A stretch of DNA of 64,000 nt from Mactra quadrangularis (GCA_025267735.1 CM046305.1:37469108-37533107), one strand, 5' to 3'. Shown: positions 9,927 through 23,145, counted from the first letter of the stretch. Program-made: numbers and translations. Notes: generated from the sequence alone by a model not told the origin.

Positions 9927-12076
9927 CTAAAATTGAGATATTAGAATAGTAGTTGTAAAGATTTTTGACGATGTAAATGGGTCCTTAACGCTTCGGGATC
10001 ATATGTACCCCGAGAGTACATATGACCCCGAGACGTGAGTCTAAGGCCTACATGTGGCTTTGTTAGACCGTATATGTCACAGAACAAATATGTCACGCGT
10101 TTGATATATTCGGTCGAATGTGTCATAACCCTCAGCCGAACATGGCTCACATAATGAGACGTATTCGTTGAAATTAACTTTTCCACGCTAATCAAAACGT
10201 ATTTGACACTCATCAAAAACGTGTCAGAAAATGAAAACAGCAACGTATATGTCACATCGGGCATAAATAGAAGTTCAATTTTTTAAATATTAAAGGACAT
10301 AAACATCGTGCTCGAATTGTAAGTATCATAATTATCATCAGACATGACAAGATGTTAGACAGACAATGATTTAATGTGTGTAACACTAATTAATGATATC
10401 ATCAGGCGATTATTATACGGGATGACACGCTTCATTTAACAGATTAACTGTGGCTGTACTCGTAAACTATGTCAGGACTGAAACTTTTAATTGACCAGCG
10501 TTAAATAGCAATTGATAATGACCTTTGAAATTCGCCGACTTTGAGCTCGGGACAACAGAGCCGTTGATTAGGGATGAGGGCTGGGAGAATATTGTGTACT
10601 GAAGTGCATAAAAATGTTAATATTAATTATATACAGATTAAATATTTTTTAAATAAAGTGAACAGAGTGTAAAGAAAGTACACAATTCAAAAACATAATA
10701 TGTTTTCTATTTTTGATGCATAATGCTTGTTGCAATCCTTAAAAACATTAACTCATATAATCCATATAAGATGAAAGATATGTAAGTAAGATTTTGATAA
10801 AAAATATCTAATTTAAAAGTATTTCATTCAATAATTTGGAAAGTGACAAATAGCCTCTTTTTTAATAAAATGCATCGTAGATGTAATTTATAAGTTTATG
10901 TAAGTTTAATTAGAAATTTTAAATGCTTTTTTTATTTTCGAATAGCAATTTAAAATTATACGAAAATGAACAAACATTAGCTTAACTGTAAAACAAGTTT
11001 TTTGAAACCATGTTTTACATGTTGATTATTTAACTGCTGCTCAATCCACATTGCAATCAAGCTAGCTTCAAGGCAAGAGAGTAAAATTCGTTCCTTTATA
11101 CGTCTCTCCGACAATTTCTTTCAAATAAACATATCGAAAATTCATATATTTACTTCTTGACTCACAGCAGATCTTCAAAGACATTTTACACATGTAGTAG
11201 CAGTATAATAGGCCTACCGTCAGCTTGTTTGTTAACAGACTTTTTAAAATGGCCTCGTTTTGCGGCATTTTTGAGACGCGATTTTTCATTGGTGTGTAAA
11301 AAATATCGAATGCGCATGCGCGCTCTCGAAATTAACCGTGTGGCGCCAGATGCTAGTATTGAGAATCCTAGACTAGACTCTGGGAACGAGAATGTTATGC
11401 CCGATACTGTTACGCAATATTGCTGTCGCAATGACCCATGCCGGGCGACAATAGGCCTATGATAAGACAACGCAATAACACGATGTAAAAAAGACAAAGT
11501 AACACGCGATCTGCGTGACTAAATGAATGTTGTAAAATGATAGTTAGGGTAAAAGTGTCCACAATTCTCTCTTATTATGAGTTTGACCTCCATGGCTGTT
11601 GAGAACCACTTTGCATCGCGTTATCATGGATCTCGCATACTTATGGAAGTGATTCTGACGTATACCTGCCCACTCGCGTACAATCCTTTCGCATAGCTCA
11701 GCCAGGGTAGGGCTGCAACACCACGGCGAATATGGAGTTCAATTTATCACATACGTGTTCTTTTACTCGTATGTTTAGCTAGAGATTTCGGCGGTATGCA
11801 CATCAACGTAATGTTGTTTTCATGTAGTAGTTCTGTTGTCGCTCTTGCTGTGTGGGCTGGCGCGCCATCCATTTTATTAACCCAATTGCTTTCCGAGCTG
11901 TTCTATTGTAGCCGGACCATTTTGTGTTTTTTGGATGTGTGGGTCGCAAAACTATCCACAGCGACTATGTGCAATTTCAATTCGCGCCAGTCACGATTTC
12001 CTCGTGCAATTAATGAATTTTATCGATTCACGGTTGAACTAGAACATATTTGAAAAAGTAACTACGCAGTGATATG
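9927..12076 (-). other. intron 2 of copy C, first part; no gene seen
   Basis: Contains repeated TATGTCAC-type words between 10060 and 10260, and a CpG-richer patch at 11250-11500 with overlapping open frames on both strands that look accidental. No transposon ends were found. Confidence 0.45.
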
Positions 12077-12344
12077 GCTCGTTTAGGATAACTTGAGACA
12101 AAATACAACAATACCATTTTTATACACAGGTGGATTTAAGTTAAGTACACGTAATTATCGACTATTATCAGTGTATTTTTGATGTATTAAATTTAGTAGG
12201 AGAACACACTTTCCACGCATTAAGACAAGTTTAATACTTTCATTACGCAAGATCAGCTGACCTCCCTGTTTTACGAAATACCTGAGTAGAGTCCCAAATA
12301 TGTAAACAAACTGAGCCGTTTGTCTCAAGTTATCCTAAACGAGC
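12077..12344. mobile_element. 268-bp MITE
   Basis: Terminal inverted repeats of about 25 bp begin GCTCGTTTAGGATAACTTGA, and the right end is its exact reverse complement. It lies in intron 2 of copy C. The flanking duplication is ambiguous (TAT-like), so the superfamily is open. Confidence 0.75.
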
Positions 12345-13047
12345 TATAAATGATATATCTTCAATAGCAGACGTACACAATTTCGTTAAAAATATCGGTC
12401 CATAAAAAGTTATTTGCAAATGAAATATATATACGTATAAGTTTTGTTAAGTGTATACATAAAACACACGCGCTGACGGGATAAATGTTATGGCTCGACG
12501 GACATAAAACAGATTCCAGAGAAACTACGTGGATTCTTTTTTGAAATTGAGAAGGATCGTTTGAAAGCCAGTTTCATTATTCATACTTTATTAATTAATG
12601 CATAGCTTGGCTTTAATAAAACATAAGTCAATGTGCATAATGACTGGATAATTTGTTGTGTTAAACACAGTCACAGACTTGGAAAAATATGCAGAATGTC
12701 GTTAAAAGCGTCAAATAATGGATCCTTGGTTATGAGTATTGTAAGTTATTAATTTGCTAGTCATGTTTAAATCCCTGCGTAAAACCTTGTTCTATATGTG
12801 GCACAGGAGATACCTTATTCTATGAGGCTCATGACATTAGTATGACTTATTTGCTCATTTGTGTCAATAATACAAAGAAAAACAATTTCGAACCGATGAC
12901 AGAAATGGCGGGCATTAGCTATGAAATTATGGATGTTATACGTATGATCTAGTTCTTGACGAACACGCTATCTATTGTGAATTCAAATTTCACAATAAAA
13001 TGCCAACGTATACGTTTTGACAGGTTTAATATATGGCGGAATATTTG

Positions 13048-13276
13048 TTAAAGGTACTAGTTCACAGCTTTGGTTAAATCTTTATCGATATTTTTAAAAT
13101 ACTCCTATGTGTCTGTATTTTTGTCAAAACATTATTTCTTAATATTTGGAGACAAACTGTGTTTAACTAAAATTATCAGAACACTACGTTCCTGCTTCCA
13201 AAAATGTTTCCACACAATTTCATAGTTTTATAAAAAGTTGATATTTAAGTTGAAATCTGTGAATGAGTACCTTTAA
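13048..13276. mobile_element. TTAA-flanked MITE, copy 1
   Basis: TTAA at both ends (13048-13051 and 13273-13276) encloses inverted ends AGGTACT...AGTACCT, followed inward by TTCACAG-type sequence. The same family occurs at 46181-46534. TTAA target sites are typical of piggyBac and Kolobok elements. Confidence 0.75.
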
Positions 13277-14792
13277 CACAAGTTTTTTTTGTCAGAGTTC
13301 ACGTTTGACAGTTGGAATTAATGTGATAGTATGATTTTTGACTGGTAAAATCAATGTCTGGGTATGAGTAGGACAAGTTAATGCCGTGTTAGTTTACAGT
13401 CTGACTGTACAGCTATCAAGTCAATTTTATAATATCAACCTATATTGCGTGTAATGATTACAAAGATAACATGTAAATATAATTAATAATTTTACCTTCA
13501 TACACACGATCAGTATCATTTCCAGGACATGAAGTCTTTCCCCATCTTGTGTAGGTAGAACCAGACTCTAAAATATGCAGTTCGAACAAATCAGTATCTT
13601 GGTTTGAAATCGGTAAGTACTTATCAAAATGTGCTAGGGGTCACCCTGTTACTTTACCTTAATGTAGTTGTAATAAGTAATTGACTCTGGCACCAGAGTC
13701 CACACATTCTTTAAATACACACGTGCATATAATATTTTGTCAACAAACACAATTAAAAATCGCTCCCATATTCATTACCGTGTACGATTCATAGATACTT
13801 TCATTATAATATATCATATATTAGGTAGTGTACATGTATGTATGTACATGGAACTATATATAAGGGCGTACGCATTATTTCATGATCATTATATATGGAC
13901 TCTGGTAATTGAGTAAAATAAATGAAATTTAATCGGGTACATATATATAATTGTTTTTACTGGGAAACTCTAACAGATTACACAATGTCAAACAAAGCTG
14001 ATCAATTTGATGAAATGTTACACTTTATCTTTTGTTGATGATTTTCTCAACTGTTTTCAGAATATTCTTATAAAAAAGCAAAGATTTTATCTTTCCAAAA
14101 CCATGTAAAAGGTGTTGCAAAAGAAACAATTCCTGGTTTGACAATAAATGTAAAATAATAAAACAGCGAGCTGTTAGAAGCCTTAAGCAATTTCGAGGAA
14201 GGAGTCAGTTGTTCTTTGGTCATGACATAAATGTCAATGTTTGATAAACAAATTACATGATGAAATACATATCGCAAAATGAGTCCTATTTTATTTTTAT
14301 TGTTTATTAACCAACTTGAAACAGAATTAAACTGAAGTGTCATGGTGGCTGTTTTTCGCTCATCTGACAACCATTGGTACATCAAGAACCAGAGTAAAAT
14401 TAAACAAGAAATATCTTTAAAAAAGATATTCGGCGCTCTGCTGGGTTCATTTTTAACGGTTTGAAGTATAAATGTTGGTTTATTCACGGCGTACATGTAT
14501 TAACTATAGGTCAAATATAGTTTGTCCGAAATTGCAGTTGAGCCTCAACTGACAATTTTTGTCCGAATATATTGCCACTTCGCTGATTTGTCAATTTGAA
14601 AAATCTGTCCGATTCTAAACTTAAAAACATCTTTAATAACAATGCCATTGATTTTCGATTAAAAATCACTTCTTTCCAGAATGACCAAACGATTTATGTT
14701 ACTTTTCTGGCGAACATAAAACAATTTGATATAAATGCTCAATGGCGGCCTACATATGACAAAACCCATTCCGAGCGTGCGCTGAGTCATAT

Positions 14793-14822
14793 CAAGGATC
14801 CTATATTAATATAGGATCCTTG
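14793..14822. repeat. 30-bp perfect palindrome
   Basis: CAAGGATCCTATATT is followed directly by its reverse complement. It lies in intron 1 of copy C. The surrounding 13.6-15.1 kb shows no exon, and a 142-codon open frame on the minus strand (14068-14496) has no recognisable features. Confidence 0.75.
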
Positions 14823-15139
14823 GTCATATTCGCAGTTTAGTTATACCGCAAGGGGTGTACCACGACGAATGTGTGATCAATTAGCATAGTGAGTCACTCA
14901 TTATACACAGAGTAAATAGTCAGCAGCTACTGTACGTGCTACACACCAGTTTATCACAAATAGCCAATGGTGTCATGTGTTTTATCCATTTCTTTATACC
15001 GTAAAGGATTTTCATTGGACAAACAGCTATGGTAGAGCAAATTGTATTGGTTGAAATATAGGTCAAAAGTTGGCTTAGACAGCTGCGCCGAAAAACAAAC
15101 TTTCAAACCAATTTGACACTATTGTTCACAGGATTTTTT

Positions 15140-15395
15140 CATATTTGGACTGTGTGACCTAGGTTTATACTCCAGGTAACCCATGGTCGAACTAATCTAA
15201 GCAATTTACTAAATAAGCTTCTTGATAAAGTTTGATGACAATTGATAAAAATATCACCATTAGAGTGTACACAATGTTTTTCCATATTTGGGCGGTATGA
15301 CCTAGTTTTAGACCCCAGGTGACTCATATTAACTCATCCAAGTAATTAACTAGACAAGCACCCTGATCTAGTTAAATGGCAATTGAGGCGAAACG
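15140..15395 (+). repeat. tandem repeat, about 143-bp unit, two copies
   Basis: CATATTTGG..TGACCTAG and a CCCAGGT-like block recur with about 143-bp spacing (15140 and 15283). The style, TGACCTAGTTTTAGACCCCA with AGAGTGTAC, matches a tandem repeat that I recall as widespread in molluscs. A hairpin built on TATTTGTTTGG follows at about 15409-15441. Confidence 0.6.
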
Positions 15396-16004
15396 GGCTC
15401 CCCGTTTTTATTTGTTTGGGTCGTCAGACCAAACAAATAATGGTAGCGAAATTTCAGACCCGAATGCTGTTAATTGCAAATACCGAAAGTAGTCCGCTTT
15501 TTTGAAGCGGTTACTTCCCTTTACATGGACATTAACGCCGAAAAATTCAGGGGAGATCACTGCGTGAAGATTGTCAAATGGACTGGTCCCCTGCGAACTA
15601 TAATAGGACAGGGAACCAGATTAATTGTCAAATAACAGGCGCATTAATTTTCAAACCTGATCATGGAAGACAATATAGTTCCCGATTGGTCGAAGATTTC
15701 TAATATTGTGCAATTCTGTAACATTTCCGCAAATTACTGGTAATATATTGAAATAATTTTGATTAAACGCACGTCAATTTTGAACTCTTCAATTAAAAGG
15801 TGTTCGCCTATGGGTTAGTTTATATAACAAATTCAATTTGTCACGTGATCAAACCACGCTGAAGAGTCAACAGAACAACCCACGGAGAAGAAAGAAAGAA
15901 GATTTGTAAATAAAATTTCATGCAATATTTATTATACATTATCGTTTGTTGGTATTATTTATAAACAAGAAATATATGTAAAGTTGATTTCACATAACAA
16001 ACCA

Positions 16005-16460
16005 ATTAGTGACAGTGATAATATTGATTAAAGCGCATACAGATTCAATTTTTTGTTGGGCACAGACACAGGTCCTTTGTTTACTTAAACAGGCCTATCA
16101 TTATAAAGCGACGCCAAATAATTTGGATCGTGTGGATGTGATTTTCAGTTTAAGAAGCTGCCTGAATAATTTTTCCACAAAACGAACAGGTTTGTGACAG
16201 TGACAACTTTGATTAAAGCGCATATATTTTAAGTAGGTCACAGTTCCTCTGTTTATTTACGTTTTAAGCGACGCCATATTGGATATTTAATGTGGATGAG
16301 ATTTTCATTTGAAGAAGTTATAAGATGCTGCGGTAATGTTGTAACTTTTTTTAAATGAAATATGACCGTAGAATTCATTTGCAACAAACACTAGTATGTG
16401 ACAGTAATAAATGTGCGCGAAATCACACAGAAGTCGGAATAAGGTCACGGCTCCTTTGTT
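16005..16460 (+). repeat. degenerate tandem repeat, about 190-bp unit
   Basis: GTGACAGT followed by GATTAAAGCGCATA, a CTTTGTTTA block and AAGCGACGCCA recurs starting near 16009, 16194 and 16396. The third unit is partial. No coding function is apparent. Confidence 0.65.
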
Positions 16461-16895
16461 CTCGCCTAAAATTGCAAAATCATGAATTGAGGGCAACTCA
16501 ATTGAGGCACCCCACTGATCGGGGACCACATTATTTTCAGTTCATTAAAATATAAATTTATAACCCTGTGGCATTGTTCTTTGAATTCATAGCATCTGTA
16601 GTATCTGTACTACATTTATATCTCATTGTTTCCACACAACCTTCACCTTTCTTATATTCCGTGACCCAAACAAATTCAGCGCCTTCTGTGCTTTGATTTT
16701 ATTTCTGGATCGTTTTTCAAAACCGTGGTCTTATTTATCAAAGAAATAGTTAATCCGTCGATTGCATATAAAAGCTTATTCATTAAAAGCCAATGAAGAA
16801 AGTTATGTGACGTTAAACAGAATTTTTTTTAGGTCGGAACAGATCGGACCGACCAAAATATCGTTTCCTTCCCAAACGTAACTCATAGATGTGTA

Positions 16896-19256
16896 GGGTA
16901 AGGTGGGGTAATACGCCCAGTCGAGGTAAAACACATTATTTATACAAAGGTCAAGTTTTCTAGATCTCCTAAAACCTTGACGTCATCCGCAGCGCTCGTT
17001 TTACTTGTAGAAGAAAAGTAGCGGGGAAAAAATAAACATTGTGAATTTTGTTATTGTTTTAGTAAAACATGCACGTTGCTTGCAATTTCATCGATGTAGA
17101 AAATTTATTGTGAATCATTTGCTTTTTATTGAATGTCACATTCTAAAGTGTTTTTCGATAGTGTAACCTTCAATATGTAAACAAAACTCGACCAAACAAG
17201 GTTATCTCCCTTTCAAGATTCAGTAATATTTGACAAACTAATATTGGTTGTATGGGGGCAAAACGCCCACTACAAGGTCAGGGCAAGAAGCCTAGCATGG
17301 GCGTTTTGCCCCATCCAATTTGTGTGAAGTATTTAGTGGTGTAGAGATTAGTGACGGTGGTATATGTGAAAGAGATATATGGGAAAGTGGTACTGGTAAT
17401 AGAGATAAGGGGAGGTGGTATTGGTGATATATATGGGAAAGTGGTACTGGTAATAGAGATAAGGGGAGGTGGTATTGGTGATAGACATAAGTGGAGGTGG
17501 TATTGGTGATAGAGATAAGGGAAGATGGTGTTGGTGATAGAGATAAGGGGAGGTGGTATTGGTAATAGAGATAAGGGGAGGTGGTATTGATGATAGAGAT
17601 AAGGAGAGGTGGTGTTGGCGATAGAGATAAGGGGAGGTGGTATTGGTGATAGAGATAAGGGGAGGTGGTATTGGTAATAGAGATAAGGGGAGGTGGTGTT
17701 GGTGATAGAGATAAGGGGAGGTGGTATTGGTAATAGAGATAAGGGGAGGTGGTGTTGGTGATAGAGATAAGGGGAGGTGGTATTGGTAATAGACATAAGG
17801 GGAGGTGGTATTGGTAATAGACATAAGTGGATGTGGTATTGGTGATAGACATAAGGGGAGGTGGTGTTAGTGATAGACATAAGTGGATGTGGTATTGGTG
17901 ATAGACATAAGGGGAGGTGGTGTTGGTGATAGACGTAAGTGGATGTGGTATTGGTAATAGACATAAGTGGATGTGGTATTGGTAATAGACATAAGTGGAT
18001 GTGGTATTAGTGATAGACGTAAGGGGAGGTGGTGTTGGTGATAGACATAAGTGGATGTGGTATTGGTGATAGACATAAGTGGATGTGGTATTGGTGATAG
18101 ACATAAGTGGATGTGGTATTGGTGATAGACATAAGTGGAGGTGGTGTTGGTGATAGACATAAGTGGAGGTGGTATTGGTAATAGAGATAAGTGGATGTGG
18201 TATTGGTGATAGACATAAGGGGAGGTGGTGTTGGTGATAGAGATAAGGGGTGGTGGTGTTGGTGATAGAGATAAGGGGAGGTGGTATTGGTGATAGAGAT
18301 AAGGGAAGATGGTGTTGGTGATAGACATAAGGGGTGGTATTGGTGATAGAGATAAGGGGAGATGGTATTGATGATAGAGATAAGGGAAGATGGTGTTGGT
18401 GATAGAGATAAGAGGAGGTGGTGTTGGTGATAGACATAAGGGGAGGTGGTATTGGTGATAGAGATAAGGGGAGATGGTATTGATGATAGAGATAAGGAGA
18501 GGTGGTGTTGGCGATAGACATAAGTGGATGTGGTATTGGTGAAAACATAAGGGGAGGTGGTATTGGTGATAAGGGGGTTAAGGGATGTGGTTTTAATGAT
18601 AGAGGGATGAGGGAGGTGGCATTTGTGATAGAGGGATAAGCAAAAAAATGAAAGAAAATGACCCAGGTCCAAAAAAAATTGAAAACGCAACTTTGATCAC
18701 ATTAGCGCCCTATTAACAAATCATAGTCGATAAAATATTAGCAAAAAGTTCATCAAAAACGAAGAAAAATATATGTTAAAAGAATGTATTATTTTTTGTG
18801 AGCCCTATACAGACCGAAACGTGTCTGGATTAGAGGGCCAGGTTTGTAAATCATGGGCATTGGGCACTCAAACAATGTTTTATAGGAACTGCACATTTAA
18901 TCTACCTAAACTGTGAGTCTGTTTATTCTGACTCTGAGTAATACTTCATCTTATTAGTATGCATATCTCGCTTATTATTTGTTTGAAAAACCAATGGGGT
19001 AAAGCGCCTATGATGGGCTTTATGCCCCGTTGGGATGGGCGTTTTGCCCCGGTAATGGGGCAAAAAGGCCAAAAAATTTTTTTTCGTTTATTGTCCATTG
19101 AATTGTTGTATTTGAACTTAAAACAAAGCTTACTATATCAAAATGTTCTCGGTTAAACAGTGTTTTCATTACACTAGATTATGTTTTAATATCGTAAAAA
19201 GTAAAAAATATGCGACGCGTTTTCCTTAACATGGGCCTCTTGCCCCCACCTTACCC
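16896..19256. mobile_element. TA-flanked inverted-repeat element carrying a large minisatellite
   Basis: The ends read GGGTAAGGTGGGG and its reverse complement, flanked by TA (16894-16895 and 19257-19258). Several GGGCGTTTTGCCCC-like words lie just inside both ends (around 17255, 17300, 19005 and 19036). The centre is the 28-bp minisatellite. No transposase was seen. It lies in intron 1 of copy C. Confidence 0.7.
17345..18625 (-). repeat. 28-bp minisatellite, about 45 units
   Basis: The unit is GGTGATAGAGATAAGGGGAG plus GTGGTATT on the plus strand, with GACATAAGTGGATGTGG variants. Because 28 is not divisible by 3, the minus strand cycles through three frames and gives a 28-residue period. 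All three frames lack stops over long distances, which produces overlapping open frames of up to 418 codons that are very unlikely to be genes. Confidence 0.9.
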
Positions 19257-20052
19257 TACGTGGAACTCCGATAAATATGAACTAAAAACAGAGAAAATAA
19301 TATTTAAAGTCACTAGCCTCTCTCATAGTCTTCTAAGACAAATCATTTGATCACTAAAATAAAATTTCCTTGACTTGTCGTGAGTTTTTTTCGTTGGCCT
19401 CCATTTTGAGAAAGAAGTCTAGGCTAAAAACGGAAACCTCGTTTTACGGATGATACAACTCGACCCAGTACACTGAGTGTTCGACTGTTTTAAACCAAAC
19501 AATTCAAACAAGAAAATTTCGATACTGATTTTCTCAGTGGATAAGTCTCGCACAGACATTAGTACTAAAGTCACCAAGGAAATGGCACTCCCTGTCGACT
19601 GGAACATACATTTCCATAATATTACAAAAGTCACTTTTATCGGGTGTCGTATGAAATTCAGTTAAATATTTTCGTATTCTAGTGATACGTGCGTCAAAAC
19701 AAATAATGAGCATAATAAATTCAATATAAGTGCAGACTCGGATAGCCGTACTAGGCAGTTTTTGTAAAATGTGTGCAATTTTGTATTAAGAAATAAAATT
19801 ACCCGTCGATTTTGTAAGGTTCACTATTTGCTCTTGCTGAATTGCTAACTTCTTCGACAGTTCCGCATTTTCTTGGGCTAAGGATGTTAGGGTCACCTGT
19901 TGAGCATCTAGACGATTGGTCAACAATATAAGTTGTTGAGCCACATCTAGATCCGTATGCAGTAGTAATCTAGCTTGTCTTGAATCCTCTTCTTCCAATT
20001 CCTTTCCGAACACAACAACTAAACTTATTGCTAAATAATATAACACGATCAT

Positions 20053-20540
20053 AATGGTTTAACTTATAATCAAATAATGACACAAGTCATTCTAACAGAC
20101 ATCTTATCATTTGTTCTATTCTATTTTTGGTAATATTACGTCAATGTTAGCATGAAAGCGATTTTTAGATCACGTTTTACACTAAGTTTAAATGCAAGAG
20201 GTAAATGGAGTCATCAGGTGCTCCTGAAAATGATAGTAATGAATTATGTAGTTACATATGGTAGCGAACAAGGGACTTCGCACTCGACTCAATGCAACTA
20301 CACATACGTACACACGTACATCACACATACATCGTGTGCGCACGAATCACATTGGCCGTAAAAGCTTATTCGTACACATGTATTCACTTCTGGTTTTTCC
20401 CTTTAGAAAAGGGTCAATAAAGTGTTTTTTTTTTAATTTTAAGCATGAAATGTTATTCTTTTAATTATATTTTAGAGTCATTTTCGATACACTGAAAGAA
20501 TAGCATATAATTATAATCATTACTGGTGAAAGAAAATACC
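20053..20540 (-). promoter_or_regulatory. conserved 5' flank of copy C
   Basis: This block is nearly identical to 33462-33950 upstream of copy B. It contains ATTACGTCA (20135-20143), whose minus strand reads TGACGTAAT, a CRE/ATF-like site 83 bp before the start codon. Position and site are also kept in copy B, and at 65 bp in copy A. Promoter function is inference. Confidence 0.5.
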
Positions 20541-20610
20541 TGTACACAAACGAATGACCGATTCAAATGGGCATTTTTAATTATTTTTTGTTTTTGTTTT
20601 TTGTTGTTTT

Positions 20611-20901
20611 TTTTGTTGGGTTTAGCGCCGTAGCAACACATTGTATAGGTCATATAACGGCGGTCATTCAACCTACTCACTCCTCCTGGAAAGGCTATAT
20701 CTCTGGATTAAGCTGTTAAGTACATACTCTCTTCAGTGACTGACTGCTGCCCTACATAATTAAGAAGCATTGGTGGGAGGGAGAATGGCTGTAGAAATAA
20801 TTTCATGACCAAGCTCCACGAAGTATGTCCTGTCCGGGAATCGAACCCACGACCCTTCGATCAGTAGACTTGCGTGCTTCCAACAGAGCTTACCGGGCGG
20901 C
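20611..20901 (-). mobile_element. SINE family 1, minus orientation
   Basis: The tail (GTTGGGTTTAGCGCCG) is at the left and the tRNA-like head (GAATCGAACCCACGACCC, reverse of the B box) at the right. It is full length with scattered substitutions. Confidence 0.8.
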
Positions 20902-22849
20902 TTGTATTTTTAATTAAAATTACAACAATAGTACGGTCATCTTCCATCCCTGGTGCGGGGGAGGGGGGGAGAACCTATCGTCATATGTAATGTATACATA
21001 GTTTGAAGCAATCCTTTGACGTATCAAATTTGTTCGAGCTGTCTTTTATCAAGGGCGTATATAAACGATGTAAGTAACATCCTAAAATTTACGGTAAATT
21101 AGATATGCTTGTCATTGAACTTAGAAATAACTTTGACAATATTGGTAAATGTATCGTAAATGTAAAATGAACACAGAAAATGAAAATGAAGGCATCATTT
21201 GAAAAGTGGTAAAAATTTAGAGAATACATTTATGCTATATTTTTCGCCAAACATTATCAGTGATCACTAAAGACAATAAAAAGAAAACTTATGATCAAAA
21301 CAGACAAAATGCTGTGCCCACTCTTCGGGTTCAAATTATGCTTCGATTTTTATCAAACATAGTCAGTCACTAAGCAAAAACAATATTTTGAGCTAAGGTG
21401 GTCAAAACCACAGGCAGGCGGTCGGCACTGTCTCGAATCTAATACAATACGCATGCATTTTGTTTATAAAAATTTGTTACGTATAAATGTCATTTATTGT
21501 CTTTTTCATCTAAACTTATTGATCTGGGCGTCATATTTGCCGTGTCAGGAACCATATAGTTCACCTGATTCCCCACACTGACTAACATTTGTTGCACATA
21601 CATAATCTAGCTAACTTGCGTGAATTAACACAACGGTGGCCATTGTGCGAGCACTGACCCTGCACAGTAAGGAAGTTTGTCTTATAAAGTGTCCATATAG
21701 TTACTAGAGCTCTGGATCATGTGATAAATCCATGTGTCTAAAAATATGGCAATTTGGTATACATAGAGTATGCCTTCATGTCAAGTGCCCTGTAATTATC
21801 TGGTATAAAATTTATTTGCATTAAATGACCAGTGACTATGTTACTCGGGTATAATATACCCTGCATAACATTTTTTTTCGCGTTGCAGTACGTACCTCAA
21901 CTTAGTAGAAATTAAGTCAAGTTTATTTTAGTAACAATTGGAAACTGGCAGTCATGGTTTACAGTAGCACAGAATGAAGAGTTTGATAGGATATGGGAAT
22001 CAGAGATGAAAGGTTATGATATGTTTAAATTCAGATATACAATGTGAATGAGAATGAACAATTCAAAGTCATACCACATGAAGCAAAGCTTGAATAAGAT
22101 TATGGACATGCTGTACTAAATGTAAAAGAATGAAAATGTGACATAAGAACGCACAGTACCCTCCCAACAGTTCTCTAACATATTAAATGTTTAGAAAAAA
22201 AAGATTTTTATTAACATAATATGTTACTTTACTTTAGCTGAAGATTATTCGGTTAAATATAGTTATGATTACATGTTGATATAAACAGAATTCAGCTAAT
22301 TTAGAAATTTTCTCAGATGCCTCTTTGAATTTTTTGCTCAATGTGAATCAATGAGACCTAAAAACTGGATTTTATCCAAATAACCTACATGACCATAAGC
22401 ACTACTGTTATATATATAAACTTCCTCAAAGAAAACTCTTGGTGAAAAAGTTTGCAATGCAATGGCCACATATTGACTGATTGTCACTCCGGACCGCCTA
22501 AGTAATTATACATTCCGTCTCCATTTGTAGCAACCAATATTTTATAATATTTGTGGTTAAGAGCATGGTGTTTCGTGATTGTGGTTTTACACCGTATTGT
22601 CTTATAATATCCATTTCGTTTAAAAACCATTATCCGTTCATGTATGACCTAGGCATTCCAAGTCATACGTGTTTTTACTTTATGTCAATGCACAAGATAG
22701 GCACAAATTACAAGAAAATGATCAAACTCCTCTAATGTTAGATATTTGAAGATAAAATGTACCCTGTTCTCTTATGTTATTTGAAGATATTTATCGAAAA
22801 TCAACACACCTTTGAATTAGCTTTTTAGAATTGTTTGTTTGTCTGTTTG
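20902..22849. other. intergenic stretch between copies B and C, no gene seen
   Basis: AT-rich sequence without recognisable exons or paired transposon ends. It lies inside a segment (about 20540-25250) that is absent from the corresponding interval between copies A and B. Confidence 0.45.
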
Positions 22850-23145
22850 TTTTGTTGGGTTTAACGCCGTAGCAACACATTTTATAGGTCATATAACGGC
22901 GGTCAGTCAACCTACTCACTGAAAGGCCAAATCTCTGGATTTAGCTGTTAACCAACTACTAAGCGCATACTTTCATCAGTGACTGACAACTGCCCTACAT
23001 AATTAAAAATCATTGGTAGGAGGGAGAATGGCCGTAGATATAATTTCATAACCAATCTCCACGAAAGTAAGCCCCGCCTGGGAATCGAACCCACGATCCC
23101 TCGATCAGTAGACTTGCGTGCTACCAACTGAGCTAGCCGGGCGGC
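22850..23145 (-). mobile_element. SINE family 1, minus orientation, second copy
   Basis: The tail TTGTTGGGTTTAACGCCG is at 22850. The tRNA-like head ends at GAGCTAGCCGGGCGGC (23145). The body lacks the TCCTCCTGGA stretch seen in other copies. Confidence 0.8.

Larger units (their letters stand above)
4979..20052 (-). pseudogene. copy C: secreted coiled-coil/C4-like Cys-rich protein gene, exon 3 disrupted
   Basis: Four exons: 20052-19803 (250 nt), 13567-13496 (72), exon 3 in two pieces (9926-9909, and 6134-5867 with the ATTAC duplication counted once; 286 nt in total), and 5183-4979 (205). The family is known in bivalves as short-chain collagen C4-like and its biochemical role is not established. 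Exon 1 encodes a signal peptide (MIVLYYLAISLVVVFG) and a heptad-like Gln/Leu-rich coiled coil. Exons 2-4 encode the Cys-rich domain (WGKTSCPGN..., PCAVCHTKRST, CVVCSL end). All splice sites keep GT-AG and phases 1, 1, 2. The transposon at 6135-9903 interrupts exon 3, and reading into it meets TGA at 9885-9883, after 13 full codons of exon 3. An AATAAA signal lies at 4945-4940. Without the insert the protein would be 270 aa. Expression or splicing around the insert is unknown. Confidence 0.85.

Noticed and set aside
14068..14496. 142-codon minus-strand open frame in intron 1 of copy C
   Set aside because: No signal peptide, domain or homologue recognised. Composition fits random AT-rich sequence.
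17278..18690. Five overlapping minus-strand open frames up to 418 codons
   Set aside because: All are readings of the 28-bp minisatellite in different frames, with no splice signals or family similarity.
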